From: CAVQBJ01 sp963710725
GTDB lineage: Bacteria > Actinomycetota > Thermoleophilia > Solirubrobacterales > Solirubrobacteraceae
Direction of reading: 5' to 3'
DNA length: 64,000 nucleotides
Assembly: GCA_963710725.1 (NCBI GenBank)
Contig: CAVQBJ010000005.1
Span: forward strand, 124,001 to 188,000
Both the position numbers and the translations under genes were made by a program. The number at the start of each line of letters is the position of its first letter. The first letter of the stretch is position 1. This document shows positions 51,971-60,477 of the stretch, in pieces. The notes beneath the pieces were generated by a model. That model had not been told where the DNA came from and searched no databases. It saw only the letters and a list, made by a program, of their open reading frames with translations.

Positions 51971-52240
51971 ATGACCGATACCACCCTCAGCGACGAGCAG
52001 GTCCTGCAGACGATCCGCGACGAGCTCACGCGGATCAAGGTGCCCGACGCCGAGAAGGCCACGATGCAGACCGATTGGCGCGACATCGACGTCGACTCGC
52101 TCGACCTCGTCGAGCTCGTCACCGCGCTGGAGGACCGCTTCGGCGTGAAGATCGCCGACGGCGAGCTGAAGGAGATCAGCGGCGTGGGCGACGCCGTCCG
52201 GCTCGTGCAGCGCCTCAGCGACGCGGGCGCCCCGGCATGA
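51971..52240 (+). CDS. acpP: Acyl carrier protein
   Basis: An 89-residue acidic carrier protein. S43 in DIDVDSLDLVELV is the phosphopantetheine attachment site, and the EDRFGVKIADGELKEISGVGD helix III region is typical. AAGGAGA lies upstream of the ATG. Its stop overlaps the fabF start by four bases. Upstream open frame is a shadow of fabG. Confidence 0.95.
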   Translation: MTDTTLSDEQVLQTIRDELTRIKVPDAEKATMQTDWRDIDVDSLDLVELVTALEDRFGVKIADGELKEISGVGDAVRLVQRLSDAGAPA

Positions 52241-53454
52241 GCGGCGAAGCCGTGCCGGAGGTGCTCGTCACCGGGCGCGGTGCGGTCACGTCGGTCGGCG
52301 AGGGCGCCGATGCCGTGTTCGAGGCGCTGGCCGCCGGACGCTCCGGCATCGCCGACGGGATCGGCGCCGCGGTGGCGTTCGATCCCGAGCGCTGGATGAC
52401 GGCCAAGGAGGCGCGACGCACCGATCGCTTCGCCCAGTTCGCGCTCGCGGCCGCCGACCAGGCGGCGCGCGAGGCCGGGTTGCTGGGCGAGGGGGACGGC
52501 GACCAGTCGGCACCGAGCGGCGTCGACGCCGGGCGCCTCGGCGTGATCATCGGCACCGGGGTCGGCGGCCTCGGCACGCTGCAGCGCGAGTGCGAGGCGT
52601 TCATCGCCGACGGCGAGCGCGCGGTGTCGCCCAATTTCGTCCCGATGATGATGCCCAATGCCGGCGCGGCGGTGGTCGCGATGCGCCTCGGGGCGCACGG
52701 ACCCGGCTTCTCGGTGTCCTCGGCCTGCGCGACCGGCGCGCACGCGATCGGCGAGGCGCTGCGGCTCATCCAGCGCGGCGAGGCCGACGTCGTCGTCGCC
52801 GGCGGCAGCGAGGCGGCGATCACGAGCCTCTGCTTGGCCGCGTTCCGGCGCATGGGCGCGCTCTCGAGGGAGGGCATCTCGCGCCCCTTCGACGCGCGCC
52901 GCGACGGCTTCGTGATGGGCGAGGGCGCAGCCGCGCTCGTCCTCGAGCGCGCCGAGCACGCGCGGGCCCGTGGCGCGACCGTGTACGGGCGGATCGCCGG
53001 CTACGGCGCGAGCAACGACGCCTTCCACATCACGCAGCCCGACGAGAACGGCCGCGGCGCGGTCGCGGCGATGCGCGCGGCGCTCCGCGACGCCGAGGCG
53101 AGCGCCGGCGACGTCGGCTACATCAATTGCCACGGCACCGGCACCCCCTACAACGACCGCGTGGAGACGCTCGCGATCCACGGGCTGTGGAACGGGGACG
53201 CCCCGCCGGCCTCCTCGACCAAATCCGCGATCGGCCACCTGCTCGGCGCCGCCGGCGCCGTCGAGGCGCTCGTCTGCCTGGAGGCGGTCCGCCGCGGGCT
53301 GCTGCCGCCGACCATCAACTACGAGCAGATCGACCCCGACTGCGATCTCGACTGCATCCCCGGCCGCGCCCGCCGCGCGAGCACGACGCTGGCGCTCAAC
53401 AACGCGATGGGGTTCGGCGGGCAGAACGCGTGCCTGGCGGTGGCCGCGGCATGA
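52237..53454 (+). CDS. fabF: 3-oxoacyl-ACP synthase II (KAS II)
   Basis: A 405-residue elongating ketosynthase. C164 in SSACATGAH is the acyl-accepting cysteine; the two histidines lie in CHGTGTPYNDRVE and KSAIGHLLGAAG; NNAMGFGGQNACL is the C-terminal signature. It overlaps acpP and the carboxyltransferase by four bases each. The frame beginning at 52075 is only an upstream extension. Confidence 0.96.
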   Translation: MSGEAVPEVLVTGRGAVTSVGEGADAVFEALAAGRSGIADGIGAAVAFDPERWMTAKEARRTDRFAQFALAAADQAAREAGLLGEGDGDQSAPSGVDAGRLGVIIGTGVGGLGTLQRECEAFIADGERAVSPNFVPMMMPNAGAAVVAMRLGAHGPGFSVSSACATGAHAIGEALRLIQRGEADVVVAGGSEAAITSLCLAAFRRMGALSREGISRPFDARRDGFVMGEGAAALVLERAEHARARGATVYGRIAGYGASNDAFHITQPDENGRGAVAAMRAALRDAEASAGDVGYINCHGTGTPYNDRVETLAIHGLWNGDAPPASSTKSAIGHLLGAAGAVEALVCLEAVRRGLLPPTINYEQIDPDCDLDCIPGRARRASTTLALNNAMGFGGQNACLAVAAA

Positions 53455-54836
53455 GCGCCGCACCGCACACGGTGCCGGGCCGGGCACATGGCGAGCTCGC
53501 CGCCACGAGGCTCGAGTTGCTGCTCGACCCGGGCACGCTGCGCCCTCTGCGCGCCGGTGTCGCCGACGGCGTCGTCGCCGGAAGTGGTCGCGTCCACGGG
53601 CGCCCGGTCTTCGCGTGGGCGCAGGACGGCGAGCATCGGGGCGGCTCGCTCGGCGCGCGCGGCGGCGAGACGATCGCCGAGACGATCCGTCGAGCTGACG
53701 GCCGCGGCGTGCCGGTGGTCGGCTTCCCGCACTCCGGCGGCGCGCGCCTGCAGGAGGGCACCGCCGCGCTCAGCGCGTACGCAGCCATCTTCCGCGCGCA
53801 GGCCCGGGCGCGTGTGCCGCAGATCAGCGTCATCGCCGGGCCGTGCGCCGGCGGCGCCGCCTACTCCCCGGCGCTCGGAGACCTCACCGTGATGGTGCAG
53901 GGCGAGGGGCTCATGTTCCTCACCGGCCCGAAGGTCGTCGAGCAGGTGACGCGCGAGCGGGTGAGCGCGCAGGACCTCGGCGGCGCGCGGGTGCAGGGGG
54001 CCAACGGCGTCGCGCATATCGTCGCCGCGGACGAGCTCGCGGCCGCCGAGTCGGCCCGTGAGCTGCTCGGTTACCTGCCCTCGCACGAGGGCGGCTCCCT
54101 TCCGCTCGCTCCGCCGCGTCCGCCGCGTCCAGGCGACCCGGGCGACGTCCTGCCCGCTCGCAGCGCCCGCGTGTACGACGTCCGCGACGTCATCGTGCGA
54201 GTCGTCGACGGCGGCGAGCTGTGCGAGATCGCGCCGCGCTGGGCCCGTAACCTCGTCGTCGGCTTCGCGCGTCTGGAGGGAGCGCCGATCGGCGTGATCG
54301 CGAACCAGCCGCGCCACCTCGGCGGCACGCTCGACGCCCGCAGCTCCGAGAAGGGAGCCTGGTTCGTGGCCCTGTGCGACCGGTTCGCGATCCCGCTCGT
54401 CGTGCTCGTCGACACCCCCGGCTTCCTTCCGGGGACCCGACAGGAGCGCGACGGCGTCATCCGCCACGGCGCCGGATTGCTGCGGGCCTTCGCACGGGCC
54501 CGCACCCCCCGCGTCACCGTCACGCTCCGACAGGCCTATGGTGGTGCACACATCGTCATGAATTCCCGCGACCTCGGAGCCGATCACACGCTGGCCTGGC
54601 CGACCGCCCGGATCGGGGTGATGGGCGCGCGTCAGGCCGTCGAGCTGATCGAGCGGGCCGCCATCGCAGGCGGCGCCGACCGCGACGAGCTCGCCGATTC
54701 CTACGCGCGTGCGCACCTGCCGGTGGCGCACGCCGCCGCCGCCGGCTACGTGGACGAGGTGATCGCGCCGAGCGATACCCGCGACCGCCTGCTGAGCGCG
54801 CTCGCGGCGCCGACCTGGAGCGGGGACTGGCGATGA
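53451..54836 (+). CDS. accD: Acyl-CoA carboxylase carboxyltransferase beta subunit (AccD-type)
   Basis: A 461-residue biotin-dependent carboxyltransferase of the acetyl/propionyl-CoA carboxylase type. Both crotonase-fold halves are present: the N-half with FPHSGGARLQEGTAAL, AGPCAGGAAYSPALGD and GPKVVEQVTRE, and the C-half with VVLVDTPGFLPGTRQE and LRQAYGGAHIVMNSRDLGAD. There is no zinc ribbon, so it is the single-chain actinobacterial form, comparable in location to mycobacterial accD6 at the end of the fabD-acpM-kasA-kasB operon. The biotin carboxylase partner (AccA) is not in the window. Confidence 0.93.
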   Translation: MSAAPHTVPGRAHGELAATRLELLLDPGTLRPLRAGVADGVVAGSGRVHGRPVFAWAQDGEHRGGSLGARGGETIAETIRRADGRGVPVVGFPHSGGARLQEGTAALSAYAAIFRAQARARVPQISVIAGPCAGGAAYSPALGDLTVMVQGEGLMFLTGPKVVEQVTRERVSAQDLGGARVQGANGVAHIVAADELAAAESARELLGYLPSHEGGSLPLAPPRPPRPGDPGDVLPARSARVYDVRDVIVRVVDGGELCEIAPRWARNLVVGFARLEGAPIGVIANQPRHLGGTLDARSSEKGAWFVALCDRFAIPLVVLVDTPGFLPGTRQERDGVIRHGAGLLRAFARARTPRVTVTLRQAYGGAHIVMNSRDLGADHTLAWPTARIGVMGARQAVELIERAAIAGGADRDELADSYARAHLPVAHAAAAGYVDEVIAPSDTRDRLLSALAAPTWSGDWR

Positions 54837-55486
54837 GCGCCCGCCCGCAGGCGCCACGCCGCGCCGGCTCGCCGCCCCGCGGGTCCGTTCGCCGCGCGCG
54901 GAACGGCACCGAGGAGGCGATCCTGGCGGCCGCGCGGCAGATGATCGACGAGGACGGCTACGCCGCGATGACGATCGAGGCGATCGCCCGGCGCGCCTTC
55001 GTCAGCCGCACCGCGGTCTACTTCTACTTCCCGAACAAGCGGGCCGTCGTCGACCGGCTCATCCAGCAGGCCTTCAGCGACATGTACCGCGCGGCCGCGA
55101 TCTACCTCGACGGCGAGGGCGATCCCCGCCGCGACCTCCATCTCGGCCTGCGCCGCGTCGTCGCGGTCGTCAACCGCGACGCGCCGGTGCTGCTGCTCGT
55201 GGGCTACCTGCACGGGATGGACGACCACCTTCCCCCTGAGTGGGCGCCGTACATCGAGCGCTTCGTGGCCGCCGGCGAGGCGCGCATCGCGCGCGACCAG
55301 GAGCGGGGCATCGCCCCCAGCGACATCCCGGCCCGGCTGTCGGCCCAGGCGCTGCTGGCGATGGTCGAGCGTCACATCACGCTCGAGGTCATCCGCGGAC
55401 AGCGCGACGCGGCGGTGCACGTGCGGGCGCTGGCCGAGCTGTGGTGGCGCGCGGTGTACTTCCCGCGCGAGGCGACCAAGCGCTGA
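54833..55486 (+). CDS. TetR-family regulator at the end of the FAS-II operon
   Basis: A 217-residue regulator with a basic N-terminus (about 25 residues, Arg/Pro-rich) and a TetR helix-turn-helix (AILAAARQMIDEDGYAAMT, then IARRAFVSRTAVYFYFPNK). The C-terminal half is of the TetR_C type found in lipid regulators. It overlaps the accD stop by four bases and so is co-translated with fatty-acid synthesis genes; feedback control of the operon by acyl-CoA or acyl-ACP is plausible but inferred. Confidence 0.92.
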   Translation: MSARPQAPRRAGSPPRGSVRRARNGTEEAILAAARQMIDEDGYAAMTIEAIARRAFVSRTAVYFYFPNKRAVVDRLIQQAFSDMYRAAAIYLDGEGDPRRDLHLGLRRVVAVVNRDAPVLLLVGYLHGMDDHLPPEWAPYIERFVAAGEARIARDQERGIAPSDIPARLSAQALLAMVERHITLEVIRGQRDAAVHVRALAELWWRAVYFPREATKR

Positions 55487-55554
55487 CGCGCCACCGCCTC
55501 GCCGCCCCGGCGGCTTGACGGCCCGCGTCCGCGCAGCGGACACTTGGGCGGCAC

Positions 55555-55872
55555 ATGACGACGAGCCGACCATCAGAGCCGCGGCCGCCGGGCGAGCGAC
55601 CGGCCGCCGCGCCGACGCCCACGATGCCGTACTGGCGTGACGGGAGCGGCGAGCGGACGAACCTGCAGGTCGTGCTGGCGGGACGCCACCCCGGGGCGCG
55701 GGAGCAGACCGTGACCGACCACGCCGACGCGATCTGCCGGATCGTCCGCGCGGCCGGCGCCGCGCGCCTGGAGGGGCGCCACCGCGAGGCGCGGGCACTC
55801 GCGGCACACGCGAGCAAGCTCTGCGGTGAGCTCGTCGGGCTATGGCCGGCCGGCGGCGACCGGCCGCTGTAG
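55555..55872 (+). CDS. Hypothetical protein
   Basis: A 105-residue protein with a Pro/Arg-rich disordered N-terminus (about 25 residues) and a helical C-terminal part rich in Ala, His and Arg (TDHADAICRIVRAAGAARL, REARALAAHASKLCGEL). No known domain is seen. It lies between the TetR gene and the convergent fabI; 14 bases separate it from the fabI stop. Support is the protein-like helical half. Confidence 0.5.
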   Translation: MTTSRPSEPRPPGERPAAAPTPTMPYWRDGSGERTNLQVVLAGRHPGAREQTVTDHADAICRIVRAAGAARLEGRHREARALAAHASKLCGELVGLWPAGGDRPL

Positions 55873-55886
55873 CGGACTCGGCCCGG

Positions 55887-56723
55887 TCAGCCACCGTCGC
55901 TCGGCGTCCGGTCCGCCGCGGCCCCGCCCTCCGCCGCGGCCGGGACGGCGGCGCCGATCGCGTGCACGCCGCCGTCGACGTGCAGGATCTCCCCGGTGAT
56001 GCCGCGCGCCAGGTCGGAGAGCAGGAACAGGCACGCGTCGGCCACTGGCGTCGCGTCGTGCAGGTCCCAGCCGAGCGGCGCCTGCGCGAGCCAGGCCGCG
56101 GCGAGCACGTCGAACCCCTCGATGTTGCTCGCGGCCACGGTGCTGAGCGGGCCGGCGGCGACGAGGTTGGAGCGGATGCGCATCGGGCCCAGGTCGCGCG
56201 CCAGGTAGCGGCTGATCGACTCCAGCGCGGCCTTGGCCACCCCCTGCCAGTCGTAGATCGGCCAGGCCACGCTCGCGTCGAAGTCGAGGCCGACGATCGA
56301 CGCCCCGTCGGGGGCCGCTCGCAGGAGCCCCAGCAGACCCGCGGCGAGCGCCTTCAGCGAGAACGCCGACGTCCGGAACGCGGTGAGCGCCGACTCGCTC
56401 GGCGTCGACAGGAAGCGCCCGCCGAGCGCGTCGGGCGGCGCGAAGGCGATCGCGTGCAGCACGCCGTCGAGATGGCCCCAGCGCTCGGTCAGCGCTGCGG
56501 CCACGGCCTCGATCTGGGCCGGCTCGTTGACGTCGAGCTCGAGCACGTCGGCGGGGGTCGGCAGGCGCTGGGCGATCCGCTCGGTGATGCGCAGCCCGCG
56601 CCCGAAGCCGCTCAGCACGATCTCCGCCCCCTCGCGCTGGGCGGCGGCGGCCACCGAGTAGGCGATCGAGCCCTCGGTCAGTACCCCGGTGATGAGCAGC
56701 CGCTTGTCGGTGAGCAGAGCCAT
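55887..56723 (-). CDS. fabI: Enoyl-ACP reductase (InhA/FabI type)
   Basis: A 278-residue NADH-dependent enoyl reductase completing the elongation cycle. The N-terminus LTDKRLLITGVLTEGSIAYSVA is the FabI/InhA cofactor loop, and the active-site pair is Y157 and K164 in YDWQGVAKAALESISRYLA, closely matching InhA Tyr158/Lys165. SNLVAAGPLSTVAASNI is the substrate loop. The last 25 residues are a low-complexity tail. It is opposite in direction to the FAS-II operon and divergent from an MFS gene across a palindromic operator. Confidence 0.95.
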   Translation of the reverse strand: MALLTDKRLLITGVLTEGSIAYSVAAAAQREGAEIVLSGFGRGLRITERIAQRLPTPADVLELDVNEPAQIEAVAAALTERWGHLDGVLHAIAFAPPDALGGRFLSTPSESALTAFRTSAFSLKALAAGLLGLLRAAPDGASIVGLDFDASVAWPIYDWQGVAKAALESISRYLARDLGPMRIRSNLVAAGPLSTVAASNIEGFDVLAAAWLAQAPLGWDLHDATPVADACLFLLSDLARGITGEILHVDGGVHAIGAAVPAAAEGGAAADRTPSDGG

Positions 56724-56791
56724 GCGGCCGCAAGGTCTACCGGGCCCGCAGGACGACGTCGCCTCCGTTTCACGCTTGGGCTCGATGCGTC

Positions 56792-56819
56792 GAACCGGCG
56801 AGATCCGGACCGCCGGTTC
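56792..56819. promoter_or_regulatory. Inverted-repeat operator between fabI and MFS genes
   Basis: GAACCGGCG, 10 bases, CGCCGGTTC is a perfect 9-bp inverted repeat directly followed by TATAGT (56821-56826), a good -10 box for the MFS gene. A regulator bound here would sit across the -35 region. The cognate regulator is not identified; the TetR gene at 54833 is one candidate. Confidence 0.6.
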
Positions 56820-56864
56820 ATATAGTGGTTCGCGCCCGGCGAACCGACCGAAAGGAGGAGGCCC

Positions 56865-58430
56865 ATGGACCGCAAGTGGTGGACGCTGATCGCCGTCTCG
56901 GTGGGGATCTTCATGCTCCTCCTCGACATCACGGTCGTTAACGTGGCGCTGCCGTCGATCCGCGCGGCGCTGCACTCGAGCTTCAGCGACCTGCAGTGGG
57001 TCGTGGACGCCTACGCCCTCACGCTCGCGGCCTTCCTGCTCACCGCCGGCGCGCTCGCCGACCTGCTCGGGCGCAAACGCGTGTTCGCGGTCGGCCTCGT
57101 CATCTTCAGCGCCTCGTCGGCGTGGTGCGGGCTGTCGACCAGCCCGCTCGAGCTGAACCTGGCCCGGGGAGTGCAGGGGATCGGCGGCGCGATCATGTTC
57201 GCGACGTCGCTGGCGCTCATCGCGCAGGCCTTCCAGGGTCGCGACCGCGGCGTCGCCTTCGGCGTCTTCGGGGCCGTCACCGGCGCGGCGGTGGCGGTCG
57301 GACCGCTCGTCGGCGGGGCCATCACATCGGCGATCGGCTGGGAGTGGATCTTCTTCGTCAACGTCCCGATCGGCATCGCCGCGGTCGTCATCACCGTCAC
57401 GCAGGTCGCCGAGTCGCGCGACCCGAACGCGACCGGGGTCGACTGGGCCGGCCTGGTCACCTTCTCGGGCTCGCTGTTCATGCTCGTGTTCGCGCTCGTG
57501 CAGGGCAACGCGAAGGGCTGGGGGTCGGTGCAGATCGTCACCCTGCTCGTCGGCTCCGCCGTCCTGCTCGCGCTCTTCGTCGTCGCCGAGCGCATGCAGG
57601 AGCGACCGATGCTCGAGCTGTCGCTGTTCCGCTGTCCGGCATTCGCGGGCGCGAGCGTCGTGGCATTCGCGATCTCGGCGTCGATCTTCTCGCTGTTCCT
57701 GTACCAGACGCTGTACCTGCAGAACCTGCTCGGCTACGGCCCGCTGGAGGCCGGCCTGCGCTTCCTGCCGCTCACGCTGCTCGCCTTCGCCGTGGCGCCC
57801 GTGTCGGGCCGGCTGAGCGTGCGCATGCCGGTCCGGCTGCTGCTCGGGACCGGCCTGCTGCTTATCAGCATCGGCCTGCTGCTGCAGTCGCGGGTGACCG
57901 CGAGCTCGACCTGGACGGTGCTCATCCCCGGGTTCATCTTCGGCGGCGCGGGCGTCGGGCTCGTCAACCCCGCGCTCGCCTCGACCGCGATCGGCGTCGT
58001 GCCGCCGGCGCGCAGCGGCATGGCCTCAGGGATCAACAGCACGTTCCGCCAGGTCGGCATCGCCACGGGCATCGCCGGTCTCGGCGCCGTCTTCCAGCAC
58101 GAGGTCACGCAGCGCACGGTGTCGACGCTCATGAGCGAGGCTCACGGCGCGGCGATCCTCTCGGCCACCCACAGCGCCCTCCCAGGGGCGCTGCAGGCCG
58201 GCGGTGTCGGCGCCATCGCGAGCTCACTCGCGCCGGCGGCCCGCGTATCGCTCAACCACGCCTACCGCACGGGCTTCACCGGGGCGCTGAGTGAGATCAG
58301 CATCATCGCCGCCGCCGTCGCGTTCATCGGCTCGATGCTCGCCTTCGTGCTCGTGCGCCAGCGCGACTTCGTCACCAGCGGCGCCGCCGCCGGGGCGCAC
58401 GATGGCGCGGCCGCACCGGCGGCGGCGTAG
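56865..58430 (+). CDS. MFS transporter, DHA2 (14-TM) family
   Basis: A 521-residue EmrB/QacA-type multidrug exporter. The first helix carries LLLDITVVNVALPSI, motif A is ADLLGRKRVFAVG, and motif C-like AVGPLVGGAITSAIGWEW follows. GAAAGGAGGAGG gives a strong ribosome site. The C-terminus is a low-complexity Gly/Ala tail. It is divergent from fabI. Confidence 0.93.
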   Translation: MDRKWWTLIAVSVGIFMLLLDITVVNVALPSIRAALHSSFSDLQWVVDAYALTLAAFLLTAGALADLLGRKRVFAVGLVIFSASSAWCGLSTSPLELNLARGVQGIGGAIMFATSLALIAQAFQGRDRGVAFGVFGAVTGAAVAVGPLVGGAITSAIGWEWIFFVNVPIGIAAVVITVTQVAESRDPNATGVDWAGLVTFSGSLFMLVFALVQGNAKGWGSVQIVTLLVGSAVLLALFVVAERMQERPMLELSLFRCPAFAGASVVAFAISASIFSLFLYQTLYLQNLLGYGPLEAGLRFLPLTLLAFAVAPVSGRLSVRMPVRLLLGTGLLLISIGLLLQSRVTASSTWTVLIPGFIFGGAGVGLVNPALASTAIGVVPPARSGMASGINSTFRQVGIATGIAGLGAVFQHEVTQRTVSTLMSEAHGAAILSATHSALPGALQAGGVGAIASSLAPAARVSLNHAYRTGFTGALSEISIIAAAVAFIGSMLAFVLVRQRDFVTSGAAAGAHDGAAAPAAA

Positions 58431-58591
58431 CGGCACCGCAATACCTCAAATAGGTCTGCACGTGGCCGGCGGCCGCGGCCCGCTCGCGTTGGTGCAGGAG
58501 CACGCCATCTCCCAGCGGAGGAGTGCGCCTGCGGCAGAGGCCGCGTAGGCGGGCAGCGCGAGCGCGCCCGGCTCGCGCGATCCGGTCGACG

Positions 58592-59257
58592 TCACGCGCC
58601 GCGGCGCGCGGATCCCGGCAACCGTCCGCCCTCGGCCTGGATGAGAAGCGCGACCGCCTGCACCCGCGTCTTCGCTCCGAGCTTGTTGGTCGCGTTGCGA
58701 ATGTGGGTGCGAACCGTCTCGGCCGAGAGGACGAGCTGGTCGGCGACCTGCTCGCCGGTGAGGCCCTCGGCCAGGAGCTCGAGGATCTGGCGCTCGCGTC
58801 GGGTCAGCGTCGCGAGGCGCCCCGCGGACGAATCGACGGCCAGGGCCGCCGTCAGCCCCGGGTCGATGTACGTGCCGCCGGCGGCGACCCGGCGCAGCGC
58901 GTCGAACAGGGACGCCGCTGGCGACCCCTTCAGGACAAAGCCGCGAGCCCCGGACGCGCTCGCCGCGTGCAGCCGCTCGGCGTCGGTCTCACCGGTGTAG
59001 AGCACGATCGCCGCGTCGGGATCGTGCTCCAGGGCGGCCCGCACCACATCGACGCCGCTGCCGCCGGGCAGGCCGAGATCGACGAGCGCGACGTCGAAGC
59101 GCCGGCGCACCAGGAGGTCGCGCGCCTCCGGCACCGAGGTGGCGACGCCCGCGATCCGCATGCCGGCTTCGCGCAGGAGCAGCTCCAGACCCCTGCGCAC
59201 GGCAGGGTGGTCCTCGACGACGAGGACCTCGAGACGTCGGTAGGGGTCGTCGCTCAT
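58592..59257 (-). CDS. NarL/FixJ-family response regulator
   Basis: A 221-residue regulator with a receiver domain (residues 9-130; acidic cluster VVEDHP, phospho-acceptor D60 in ALVDLGLPGG, K109-type lysine in RGFVLKGSP) and a LuxR-type helix-turn-helix (LTRRERQILELLAEGLTGEQVADQL, SAETVRTHIRNATNKL). It lies 29 bases downstream of the REC-EAL gene and is a natural target of the histidine kinase at 60474. Confidence 0.93.
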   Translation of the reverse strand: MSDDPYRRLEVLVVEDHPAVRRGLELLLREAGMRIAGVATSVPEARDLLVRRRFDVALVDLGLPGGSGVDVVRAALEHDPDAAIVLYTGETDAERLHAASASGARGFVLKGSPAASLFDALRRVAAGGTYIDPGLTAALAVDSSAGRLATLTRRERQILELLAEGLTGEQVADQLVLSAETVRTHIRNATNKLGAKTRVQAVALLIQAEGGRLPGSARRGA

Positions 59258-59286
59258 CGTGACCGCTCGCGCTGCCGCCGCGGGTC

Positions 59287-60477
59287 CTATTCACCCGTTC
59301 CAGCCGGAGCGCCCGGGATTTGCTGGCCGGGCAGCAGACGGGGAACGCCGAGGAGATATCCCTGCCCGAACCGCACGCCGAGGTGGCGTAGCGCGTCGAG
59401 CTCGCCCACCGCCTCGATCCCCTCGGCGATGATCTCCGCGTGCGACTCGTCGGCGAACGTGACCATGCCCCGGGCCAGGGCCTGCCGCCGCGGGTCGGTG
59501 TCGATGCTTCGCGTCAGGGAGACGTCGAGCTTGATGAACTGCGGCGCAAGCTGCAGCGTGTGGCGCAGGCTCGCGAACCCCGCGCCCGCATCGTCGACCG
59601 CCAATCGCACGCCGGACAGACGCAGGTTGTCGAGCGTGGCGCCGAGCGGCGCATAGTCCTCGACGGCGGCGTGCTCGGTGATCTCGACGACGAGGCGATG
59701 GCTCGCCGCGGCGTGCCTGAGCAGCGACGCGCAAGTGGGCAACGCGTCGGGCGAGACGTTGATGGCGAGAAACGTCTCCCCCGGCAGCCGCGCGGTCAGG
59801 GTGAGGGCCGCGGTGGCGGCGGCCAACTCGAGCTCGATGCCAAGCGACACGCTCGCCGCCTGCGCAAACCAGCGATCCGGCGGCTGCTCGGGCGGCGAAT
59901 GAAACCGCGCCAGTGCCTCGTATCCGATCGGAATGGAGCTTTCCAGCTCGACGATCGGCTGGCACACCATGTCAAGCCGGCGGTGGTCGATGACGTCGTG
60001 GATCCGCTCCGCAAGCGCGTCGCGCTCGCTGCGGCGCTCGTGCTCGCCGGCCAGATGGCTGCTCAGCTCGCCGATCACGTCGCCGGCGACCTCGGCGGCC
60101 AGGACGCTCTCGCCGCGCGCCGCGCGGCGGATCGTCTCGATCAGCTCGTCAGCCGTCGTTCCCTTCAGCGCGTAGCTGCTGGCTCCCGAGCGGAGCATGT
60201 CGAGCACGATCGCACGATCGGTGTGCGCCGTGAAGGCCACGATGCGTGTCTGCGGACAGAGCCGATGGATCTCGCGGGCGGCGTGCGGGCCGCCGCCCGG
60301 CATTCGCACGTCCAGCAGCGCGACATCCGGCCGGACCCGACGCGCGAGCGCGATCGCTTCCGCGGCATCGCCGGCCATGCCGGCGAGCTCGAGATCGTCG
60401 GTCGACGCCACGAGCAGGGCGAGCAGCTCGCGTAAGCGCGGCTCGTCGTCGGCGACCAGCACCGTCGTCGCCATCAT
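59287..60477 (-). CDS. REC-EAL response regulator, probable c-di-GMP phosphodiesterase
   Basis: A 396-residue protein with an N-terminal receiver (D56 in ALLDVRMPGGG; K near 104 in SYALKGT) and a C-terminal EAL domain. EAL motif residues seen: GYEALARF, VEITEH, DDAGAG in place of the usual DDFGTG, FIKLDVSLT, AEGIEAV and FGQGYLLGVP. Metal and base residues are largely retained, so hydrolytic activity is plausible although loop 6 is altered. It overlaps the histidine kinase by four bases, linking kinase output to c-di-GMP turnover. Confidence 0.9.
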   Translation of the reverse strand: MMATTVLVADDEPRLRELLALLVASTDDLELAGMAGDAAEAIALARRVRPDVALLDVRMPGGGPHAAREIHRLCPQTRIVAFTAHTDRAIVLDMLRSGASSYALKGTTADELIETIRRAARGESVLAAEVAGDVIGELSSHLAGEHERRSERDALAERIHDVIDHRRLDMVCQPIVELESSIPIGYEALARFHSPPEQPPDRWFAQAASVSLGIELELAAATAALTLTARLPGETFLAINVSPDALPTCASLLRHAAASHRLVVEITEHAAVEDYAPLGATLDNLRLSGVRLAVDDAGAGFASLRHTLQLAPQFIKLDVSLTRSIDTDPRRQALARGMVTFADESHAEIIAEGIEAVGELDALRHLGVRFGQGYLLGVPRLLPGQQIPGAPAGTGE

